Assembly: GCA_002712335.1 (NCBI GenBank)
Contig: PATI01000079.1
Span: 1 to 11,675 of the forward strand
Direction: 5' to 3'
From: Rhodospirillaceae bacterium
Lineage (GTDB): Bacteria > Pseudomonadota > Alphaproteobacteria > MPNO01 > UBA2964
Length of the DNA stretch: 11,675 nucleotides
The notes under the pieces were generated by a model, which was not told where the DNA came from, ran no database searches, and saw only the letters and a list, made by a program, of their open reading frames with translations. How positions within the stretch are numbered: position 1 is the stretch's first letter; every line of letters starts with the position of its first letter. Below are positions 1-7,300 of this stretch, one piece after another. A program made the position numbers and the translations under genes.

Positions 1-20
1 GGGCTTGTAGGGACTGGTAA
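1..20 (+). CDS. 3' end of an upstream gene (partial)
   Basis: Only the last few codons are inside the window, reading Ala-Cys-Arg-Asp-Trp and then a TAA stop at 18-20. The stop shares its last base with the ATG of the next gene, the same TAATG arrangement seen at most later junctions, and this is the main reason to believe that this frame is the coding one. The product cannot be identified. Another frame is also open over these few bases, so the call is tentative. Confidence 0.4.
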
Positions 21-307
21 TGTCTCTTCGCACTGGCAGTTGCGGGTGCGAAGGGGAAGAATGTGTTTGCCACTTTTATCATTACGATTGCGCTTGCCAG
101 TATTGCCCGCATTGCGCTGACGATTGTTTTTGTTTTAACTCAGAGGATGCTATGGAACATCAGGCTAATGCCCAAGAACTATTCGACAACGGCATGTGGA
201 TGTCGTTAAACGAAATGGGCGAACGCCCAGAACTAGATCCTTTCATGGATGACACTCCCATCGAGTGCGGGTTGGAAAACCCTGACGTTTGTGAATCGTG
301 CCAATAA
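20..307 (+). CDS. Small cysteine-rich protein, probably metal-binding, function unknown
   Basis: A 95-residue acidic protein with 13 cysteines, ten of them between residues 8 and 38. Four are C-X-C pairs (8/10, 15/17, 24/26, 36/38), with further Cys at 29 and 32 and His at 18, 21 and 31. A second small group (Cys 83, 91, 94) lies at the C-terminus, after a cysteine-free acidic middle. No signal peptide or membrane segment is visible. This density suggests binding of several zinc ions or a metal cluster, and recalls metallothioneins and compact zinc ribbons, but I recognise no named family. The ATG follows an in-frame TAG at 8-10 and has an AGGGA at 9-13 six bases upstream, so the start is well supported. 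The gene overlaps its left neighbour by one base and lies nine bases before the terminase. A packaging accessory or a host-directed regulator are both possible; nothing in the sequence decides. Confidence 0.8.
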   Translation: MSLRTGSCGCEGEECVCHFYHYDCACQYCPHCADDCFCFNSEDAMEHQANAQELFDNGMWMSLNEMGERPELDPFMDDTPIECGLENPDVCESCQ

Positions 308-312
308 GGGGA
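306..312 (+). promoter_or_regulatory. Ribosome binding site of the terminase gene
   Basis: A purine run, AAGGGGA, overlaps the stop codon of the cysteine-rich gene and ends four bases before the terminase ATG. It supports that start. This is the only junction in the window without a stop/start overlap. Confidence 0.7.
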
Positions 313-316
313 CACT

Positions 317-2254
317 ATGCCATCAGGCAAAGCCACAACTATAGAGAAATGGGCCGACTACCTAGCGATGCGGCGACAAGGTGTTTCTCTGTACGGAGCA
401 TCAAAACAATGCGGGCTGTCTTACCACGCTTGCCGAGACGCAGAAAGTGGAAAAGCTCCACGTAACTATTTGGCAGCAGAAGAAGCATTAGGGAAAACCA
501 TTCAACCGGAGGTTCCTGCTTATGACATTCTTTCTCCCGAAGCGCAAGCTGCTTACGACAATATCGAAATCTTTGCCAAAAGGTATTTCGGCATTATTTT
601 ACAACCGTGGCAGATTGAAGCAACCGAACGGATCATGGATCTCCTCAACACAGATTACGAGGAATACGCAGTAATTAATGCGCCACCGGGGTCGGGTAAA
701 TCAACTTTCTTTGCTAAGGTATTGCCCGCATGGGCAACCGTGCGTAACCGAGCTATCAGGGGTATGATCGGTTCATCAACGCAACGATTGGCTGAATGGT
801 ATTGTCGCAGGCTGCGCGCCGAGTTAGACCGAGCGCATCCAGTAAAAGCTGAATTGAACGATGTTCGACTCGGTTTAGCGGTTGACGCCGAAGCCACGTT
901 GCAAGATGACTTTGGAATGTTTAAGCCAGACTCGTCAGAGATTTGGCGGTCAGAAGCATTCACAGTGCTGCAACAAGATGATGCTCCTTTGTCACAGAAG
1001 GAGCCAACATGGTCTGCGTTTGGAATGGACTCCGGGTTTCTTGGTGGTCGTTTCGATCTAGTTATATGGGACGACGTTTACGATCCTCGAAAGATGCGGT
1101 CGGCAGAGTCTCGGGAAGATATGCGCCGCTGGTGGGATGAAGTAGCTGAAACTCGGTTAGAGCCGGGAGGGTTACTGATTCTTCAAGGGCAACGCATGTC
1201 AGCAGATGACATTTATAGGTACGCACTGGACAAAGTAGCCCCACCCGATGAAATTGAACTAGAGGAATTTGATCCAGAAGATGCACCAGAAGAATGGCGA
1301 AAATACCATCATGTCAGCTATAAAGCGCACTACGAAGAAAGTTGTGAAGGCGATCACCAACCTGACGCCGCACCGTGGCCCGAGGGGTGTTTACTATACC
1401 CTCGTAGATTACCGTGGCGAAAACTGCGACACATTAAAGCGCAGACTCCAGACCGATTTGAAGTCCTGTATCAGCAATCGGACGTAAACCCGGCAAGCGT
1501 TCTCGTTGACCCATTATGGGTTAGTGGCGGTGTCGGCAAAGACGGTGTTGATTATGTTGGTTGTTGGGACAACGACCGTGACTTGTGGGAAATCCCCACG
1601 GGAGTCACGGGCGATTTATTTGTTGTAGCAACTGCCGACCCGTCACCAGCAAACTTTTGGGCAATTCAATGCTGGGCGTATAACCCAGAAACCGAATTCA
1701 GATATTTGTTGGAATCATACCGACGCAAAATGGATGCCCCTGATTTTCTTGACTGGAATCACACAGAGCAACGCTTTGGTGGAATAGCTGAAGAATGGTG
1801 GCAAATCACAAACGAGTTAGGGCGACCAATCACGCATTGGATCATTGAAGCTAACGCTGCACAAAAATTTATTTTGCAGTACGACCATTTCAAACGGTGG
1901 GCTGCTCTCCGAGGCGTACAACTTGTTCCTCACTACACGCACTCTCGAAACAAAGGCGACCCCAAGTACGGGGTGCAAATGCTTGCGCCATTGTGGCGTG
2001 TCGGGCGGGTACGTTTGCCCGGAAAACAACGCACAGATGCAAGACCACACTCGTTACTTTTAGTGAATGAAGTCACTCGTTGGAACCCAGAAGGCACTGG
2101 GGCTCGGACAGACGACTGTGTTATGGCACAATGGTTCTTAGAACACAATTTAGAAAAACTTTACATACCCCCGACTCAGGGGCCAAAACAGTGGCGTCCC
2201 ACATGGCTGACAGGGCATGATATAGAGGACGGCAAAATGTTCGCGAGGTCGTAG
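317..2254 (+). CDS. terL: Phage terminase large subunit (ATPase and nuclease) with N-terminal HTH-like segment
   Basis: The motor that drives DNA into the procapsid through the portal and cuts the concatemer. At 645 residues it is longer than many family members. The ATPase domain shows a Walker A motif, APPGSGKST, at 122-130, a Walker B at 247-253 (DLVIWDD), and a probable coupling segment around 286-292 (LLILQGQ). The RNase H-like nuclease domain shows the three expected acidic positions: D441 in ATADPSP, E511 in WIIEANAA, and D599/D600 in ARTDDCVMA. Residues 12-45 form a likely helix-turn-helix (GVSLYGASKQCGLSYHACR) ahead of the ATPase, which may do the DNA recognition usually done by a separate small subunit; no such gene is seen here. 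The segment joining the two domains holds C343, H347 and C358. The stop TAG shares its last base with the GTG of the portal gene. The terminase call rests on motifs and is very secure; the HTH role is inference. Confidence 0.96.
   Translation: MPSGKATTIEKWADYLAMRRQGVSLYGASKQCGLSYHACRDAESGKAPRNYLAAEEALGKTIQPEVPAYDILSPEAQAAYDNIEIFAKRYFGIILQPWQIEATERIMDLLNTDYEEYAVINAPPGSGKSTFFAKVLPAWATVRNRAIRGMIGSSTQRLAEWYCRRLRAELDRAHPVKAELNDVRLGLAVDAEATLQDDFGMFKPDSSEIWRSEAFTVLQQDDAPLSQKEPTWSAFGMDSGFLGGRFDLVIWDDVYDPRKMRSAESREDMRRWWDEVAETRLEPGGLLILQGQRMSADDIYRYALDKVAPPDEIELEEFDPEDAPEEWRKYHHVSYKAHYEESCEGDHQPDAAPWPEGCLLYPRRLPWRKLRHIKAQTPDRFEVLYQQSDVNPASVLVDPLWVSGGVGKDGVDYVGCWDNDRDLWEIPTGVTGDLFVVATADPSPANFWAIQCWAYNPETEFRYLLESYRRKMDAPDFLDWNHTEQRFGGIAEEWWQITNELGRPITHWIIEANAAQKFILQYDHFKRWAALRGVQLVPHYTHSRNKGDPKYGVQMLAPLWRVGRVRLPGKQRTDARPHSLLLVNEVTRWNPEGTGARTDDCVMAQWFLEHNLEKLYIPPTQGPKQWRPTWLTGHDIEDGKMFARS
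2243..2248 (+). promoter_or_regulatory. Ribosome binding site for the GTG-started portal gene
   Basis: GCGAGG lies five bases before the GTG at 2254, inside the last codons of the terminase gene. It supports the GTG rather than the first internal ATG, which is 24 codons further on. Confidence 0.6.
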
Positions 2255-4014
2255 TGAAAACCGTTGAGGAAATTATCGCCATATACACGGCAAGATCGCA
2301 AGCCGCTGGCGGCGCAAAATCTAAAATGCGTAATTTGCGAGACTATTACAACGGTGACGTAATTGTACCGTTACCGGAACTTGACTCAGACGAAAAATCT
2401 GCTGTCGCTAATTTACTTGCCCAAGGACTTGACCAAACCGCTATGCGAATAGCGTCAACAACTCCTGATGTTTTTTGTCCTCCAGCAGACCCGTCAAAGA
2501 AACGGTCAAGAGATAACGCCAACATTAGACGTAAAGCAATTTTGGGTTGGTGGCAGCACTCGCGCATGGACTTGCAACTTTCAAAACGAGCAAGACATCT
2601 TATTGGTTACTCGTCAACAGTTACCCAACTTAGATTTAACTCTAAGACAGGTTGCCCTGAATGGCACCTTCGAGATCCATTGACAGCGTACCCAGCAAAA
2701 ATGCTTGGCGTAGACGATATGCGTCCTCGTGATGTTGTGTTTGCTTACGAAAGATCTTTGGGTTGGATTAATTCAATGTACCCAGACGTAGGTCGTTTGT
2801 TCAGAGGCGACAGCAATGTTTCTGACGATCAGCCCATTGAAATCATTGAATATGTCAATGAAGAAGAACAAGTTTTAATTGCACAACGAGGCCCAATTCA
2901 ATCAGGGTTGTTTCCGTCAACGTCAGATGAGCAATCAAATGTGATTGCAGAACTTGAACGAGTGCCAAACATAATGGGACAAACGCCAGTTGTTTGTGCA
3001 GAGCGAATCAACTTAGATCACGCCCAAGGACAATTCGACGGCATTCTTGGCATGTACCAAATGCAAGCCCGGTTAATGGCGCTTGAAGTTATTGCGGTAC
3101 AAAAAGGTGTGTTCCCTGATACTTGGCTTGTAGGCCGAGCCGGAGAAACACCTCAAATTGTAAACCCAGCCGACGGTCTTACTGGCGAAGTTGGTGTTGT
3201 CCGAGGCGGCGACTTGAAAGACATGGCGCTGCAACCGGGTTACATGACTAACCCAGCTATTGACCGTTTAGAAAGAGCGCAACGATTAACTGCTGGCATT
3301 CCATCTGAATTTGGTGGTGAGTCAACTACCAATATTCGTACTGGACGCCGAGGCGACGCTGTGCTTTCTGCTGTAGTGGATTTCCCAATTCAAGAAGCTC
3401 AACGAATTATGGCAAGAGCTTTAGAAGAAGAAAACAAACTTGCAATTGATTTATCAAAAGCGTACGCCAACACTAAAGGCAAATCGTTCTATGTAAATAC
3501 AAAGAACGGCAAAGGCCGAGTTGACTACACACCTAAAGAAAACTTTGAAACAAACGACAACGTGGTCAGCTACTCGCAAGCAGGAGCAGATATCAACAAT
3601 CTTGTCATAGGGGGAGGACAACGAGTTGGTATGGGCACTATGTCGAAACGGTCGTTTATGACAATAGATCCGTTAGTTGACGATCCAGAGTTTGAACACG
3701 ACGCTGTAATAGCAGAACAACTAGAACAAGCTTTGCTTGCTTCAATACAACAACAAGCTTCTGAAGGAATTATCCCTCCAGCGGATCTTGCCCGAATTAT
3801 GGAACTTGTTGCTAATGACCAAATGGAATTAGCTGAAGCAGTAGACACAGTTCAGAAAGAAGCACAAGAGCGACAAGCAACAGAAGTTGATCCAATGTCG
3901 CCAGAAGCGCAACCGGGATTGGCATTACCGGGCATGGGGGCTGAAGCAATGCCAGCACCGGGCGGAGGGCCACAACAAGCACCTCCGTTAGCTGAACTTC
4001 TAGGAGCTTTGTAA
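2254..4014 (+). CDS. Phage portal-like protein
   Basis: A 586-residue protein encoded directly after the terminase, the usual place for the portal, the ring at the capsid vertex through which DNA enters and leaves. The sequence fits: an N-terminal helical region with an Asp-Tyr-Tyr-Asn-Gly element (about 30-34), a mixed central domain, a conserved-looking stretch around 348-399 (GIPSEFGGES, then RTGRRGDAVLSAV, then a long acidic helix), and a C-terminal helical part starting with MSKRSFMTIDPLVDDPEFE at 463-481, typical of portal crown regions. The last 45 or so residues are low-complexity Pro/Gly/Ala/Met-rich and probably disordered. No catalytic motif is visible. The start is GTG, overlapping the terminase stop as TAGTG; the stop TAA overlaps the next ATG. 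The call rests on position, size and general pattern rather than a diagnostic motif. Confidence 0.87.
   Translation: MKTVEEIIAIYTARSQAAGGAKSKMRNLRDYYNGDVIVPLPELDSDEKSAVANLLAQGLDQTAMRIASTTPDVFCPPADPSKKRSRDNANIRRKAILGWWQHSRMDLQLSKRARHLIGYSSTVTQLRFNSKTGCPEWHLRDPLTAYPAKMLGVDDMRPRDVVFAYERSLGWINSMYPDVGRLFRGDSNVSDDQPIEIIEYVNEEEQVLIAQRGPIQSGLFPSTSDEQSNVIAELERVPNIMGQTPVVCAERINLDHAQGQFDGILGMYQMQARLMALEVIAVQKGVFPDTWLVGRAGETPQIVNPADGLTGEVGVVRGGDLKDMALQPGYMTNPAIDRLERAQRLTAGIPSEFGGESTTNIRTGRRGDAVLSAVVDFPIQEAQRIMARALEEENKLAIDLSKAYANTKGKSFYVNTKNGKGRVDYTPKENFETNDNVVSYSQAGADINNLVIGGGQRVGMGTMSKRSFMTIDPLVDDPEFEHDAVIAEQLEQALLASIQQQASEGIIPPADLARIMELVANDQMELAEAVDTVQKEAQERQATEVDPMSPEAQPGLALPGMGAEAMPAPGGGPQQAPPLAELLGAL
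4002..4006 (+). promoter_or_regulatory. Ribosome binding site of the 121-residue gene
   Basis: A consensus AGGAG lies seven bases before the ATG at 4014, within the last codons of the portal gene. It supports independent initiation in addition to coupling through the TAATG overlap. Confidence 0.7.
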
Positions 4015-4379
4015 TGGCTAGAGCAAGACGACCAGAACTTAAAGGACTTCCTTACGGTCAAAAACAAGCAGCAGAAGAATCTATGGCTGCTGTCCCAATG
4101 GCTGACGAAGATTACGACCGACCAGAACCTCCTCCTCGGGCAGTTCCGGGTCAAGCTGGCAGTCCTTTACGGTCTACGTCTTTGCCGGGCGAAAACATTA
4201 TGACGCCCATAAACGGGAATCAGCCTTCAATGCTGCAAAGCGAAGAAATGGATTACAGCAAATACGAACAGTATTTACCAGCCATTGAAGAACTTGCTTC
4301 AGTTAATGGGGCAAGCCGAGACATGATTATGTTTGCCAAACGTCTTCGTCTTGCAATTAACGCAAACAAGAGGACGTAA
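4014..4379 (+). CDS. Small proline-rich protein with helical C-terminus, function unknown
   Basis: A 121-residue protein with two parts. Residues 1-75 are rich in Pro, Arg, Gly and acidic residues (for example RPEPPPRAVPG around 36-46) and look disordered. Residues 78-121 look helical (YSKYEQYLPAIEELASVN, then MIMFAKRLRLAI) and end in a basic tail. It has no cysteine, signal peptide or membrane segment. The gene begins in the portal stop and ends in the start of the giant gene, each time as TAATG, so its synthesis is tied to both. Its place after the portal suggests a small virion or assembly factor, for example a scaffold-like, adaptor or chaperone protein, but no family is recognised. The coding call is strong because of the ribosome binding site and exact junctions. 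Confidence 0.82.
   Translation: MARARRPELKGLPYGQKQAAEESMAAVPMADEDYDRPEPPPRAVPGQAGSPLRSTSLPGENIMTPINGNQPSMLQSEEMDYSKYEQYLPAIEELASVNGASRDMIMFAKRLRLAINANKRT
4368..4374 (+). promoter_or_regulatory. Ribosome binding site of the giant gene
   Basis: AAGAGGA lies four bases before the ATG at 4379, inside the last codons of the preceding gene. The strong match suggests efficient initiation on the 5.9 kb reading frame. Confidence 0.7.
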
Positions 4380-7300
4380 TGGTAGACATCGGCGGAGCCT
4401 TAAATCGCTTAGGAAGAATTGGTGGGGGCTTCATTGATGTAGTAGAAGCTCCAATCCAACTAACAATGGATCTTTTGTTAGCTCCTGTTCGAGAAGACGA
4501 ATACGACGGAATCGCTGGCACTCTTGTAGGCGCTGGCATGGACCGGTTCGGGCAAGCAATCGGTGGAGCATTCGGACCAGATAAAGGTCTTGGTGCAGCG
4601 TTTGGCGCAGTACCCGAAGAATACCGTAAACCTTTTCGTCGGGCAGTTGATCCAGTTCTTGACGTACTCGACTGGACATACGACAACGTAACCGACCGAG
4701 CTTTAGCTACATCCTTTACAATGGCACGAGTCAAAGCGCAACGATTCCTTGACGGTGACATCGGCGGATTACTTGATCTTGACGATTTTAGTTGGGCATG
4801 GGAAGTAGGCAAAAGCCGATCTGCCGGTCAAGCATGGGCAGTGTTACTTAACCCGTGGCTTGACATAACTGACCCCGAACAAGCACACGAATACATTCAC
4901 TCTGAATGGGGCCAACTAATTAGCGGCACTTTTGACGCAATGGCTAACATTTGGCTTGACCCAGCAGACTTATTAGTAGGCAAAGTTGGGTTAGCTTCGC
5001 GTGCTGGCAAACTTGCGTTAGTTGCTAAAGGCGACGACGTAATAGACATGGGGACAGGAGTTCTCAGAGGTCAAAAAGGTGGGAAAGCTGCGTTAGAAGC
5101 TAGACGTGCTGTTTTGACTTACGGCGACGGACGAGTCCCCAAACTATTTGGCAAACTCAATGAAGTCGAAAAAGCTCAGGTTAGGACAAACCGAATCAAC
5201 AACGTTATAGGCGAAGTTGATCCAACTACCGGTATGCGAACAGGTGGGTCAGCAAAATACATTAAGTTTGTTGACGATCTTTACCAAGTGTTAGAAGACA
5301 CTGATGGTGCGTTTGGCACAGGAATGTCTGAAGGTTTCAGAACAACTGGTGTAATGGACAACTCTGATGACGTTGCTGCTATTTCTCGACGAACTGAAGT
5401 TATTAAAAAAGCTTTAGAAAAAGAAATACCGAAACGTCGTGGCGCTGACACAGATCGGTTGGCAGAAAAAGTTGCTTTTGCTAACTCCAGAGAAACATTA
5501 GAAAATGTTTTGCTTATGGAACTGTGGGGACACGCTCCAACATGGGATGCAGCTTCTAAAGCGTATCGAACATATAAAGCATCTCTTGGAGAAGAAACAG
5601 CATACGGAGCTTCCCGACGAGCAGCGCAAACTGCTCGCACACAAGCAGACGAACTAAAAACTCAACTAAATGGACCTACGGAAGATTTAGGTTGGGAAAC
5701 AATTGGAACTTCTAAAACAGGTGACGTTTACGTTGTCCAAGCAAATGACCCCCCAACGTTGCTTGTTGGAGGAAAACGCAAAGCTGTCAACGTAGGAGAC
5801 AGAGTATTTCTTGATCCGGGCGTTCAATGGACAAACCAACGTAAAATTGCAACAGCAAAACTTCGCTTAGTTGACCGCATTGAAAAACTAACTAAAGAAG
5901 CTGTCAAAAACGAACGAGACATGGTGCGTCGTGGAGCAAGAGCTTCTGCTGAAGCAGCCGACGCTGGGTTCCTTGTTGCAGCTATGGCTGACTTTAATTT
6001 CCGTGCCCGACGAGGAATAATAGGCGAAGATGGTTCTTTGCTTGAATCAGGATTCCGTCTTGATCCGTATAAACAAGACGAGCTTTTCAATGGGCAAGCA
6101 GTCGTTGAAGGCGTAGGCGACGTAAATCAAATGTCGTTAGTGGCGCTCATTGAACAAGGCGCTCGTGAAATGGTGGTAGCGCAACAAAAAGCATTACCAG
6201 AAATGGTTGCCACTGGTCCAGACGTTACTTATCGCATGGGCGGAGTGGATGCTCTTGACCGATTTGTTCTTCCTAAAATGGATAGACAAATCCAAACTTT
6301 AATGAAAGCTGGGCAACCCGGTAGAGCCGAAACAGTAATGACTGCTTTTGGTAAACCAGTTCGTTTGTTCAAAGAGTTTCTGCCTCAACGGTGGATTAAC
6401 TTCGCTGAAGATGCTTCAGCAACAGATCAGTTTGACAGGATGTTGCGTCAAATTACGCGCCTCCACGAAAAACTCCCCGGCGATCTTGATGCTCTTTTAA
6501 CTGAAGATCAACGTGCAGCTTTGCGTTTACAGTTCCAAACATCTGACAAAGTTGGCCGAGCCGCTTTATTTGATCGTACCGCTATGAGAGCGTACGAAGA
6601 AATTCTTAAACGGGCAGGCATTACAGACGAACAAGCTCAACTAGTTATGGAGCGTATAAAGACGACGCAGAACGCTTTGACGGAAGTTAAAGATAAAACC
6701 ACTAACTTCAAAACTAAAGACGGCGATGTAGTAATTGTTAGTGCCCGAGATTATGAAAATGGTTCTGTTGTCGGTTCAATCTTGCCGTATACAAAACAAC
6801 AAATGGCAAACGTAGCTTTAATGCCACGATTTGATTTGCTTGTCAATGAAATTAACAAATACGCCCCCGGCATGAGATCTTCCACACGGCAAACAGTGTC
6901 AGCCACTATTGATACTGCCGACAAACTTATGGCTCAAATAATGAAACATTGGCGAGCTTCAGCTTTGTTGCGTCCTGCGTGGGCAATGCGAGTTCTTCCA
7001 GATGAACTACTGCGAGCAATGTCAGTAGTCGGGCTTCTTGGTGTTGCTGGGGGTGTTGCTAGAGGAATGTCTGACATGCGTGTCGGTTTAATGGATCACA
7101 TGAAAGGCATTGATTCTTTACCGGGCACTCTTGAACAAATGGCTGAACATCCTTTGGTAAAGCCGTACATTGAAAGTTTGGGTAGAGAAGCAACAGCGTT
7201 AGAAATTGTTGCAGAAGCTAACCGTAAGTTAGATCAAAAAGAAATCAACAAAATGATGACTCGCTCTATTGTGAGCGAAGACAAAACCCGCAGGTTTGGC

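Noticed and set aside
1269..1487. A 72-codon plus-strand frame inside the terminase gene
   Set aside because: It overlaps the region between the ATPase and nuclease domains in another frame. The terminase frame is continuous with all motifs, so overprinting is not needed.
2680..2685. TTGACA, like a -35 promoter box
   Set aside because: It lies inside the portal gene with no convincing -10 element at the right distance.
317..4014. A possible intein in the terminase or portal
   Set aside because: Both proteins show family-like continuity through the expected insertion sites and have no Cys-start or His-Asn-Cys/Ser end signature.
4357..4812. A 151-codon open frame on the minus strand across the start of the giant gene
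   Set aside because: It lies opposite well-supported coding sequence, is rich in Ser, Pro and Arg as expected for an antisense shadow, and has no matching neighbour or operon context.
5281..5640. A 119-codon minus-strand open frame inside the giant gene
   Set aside because: An antisense shadow of the giant frame, with no recognisable protein features.
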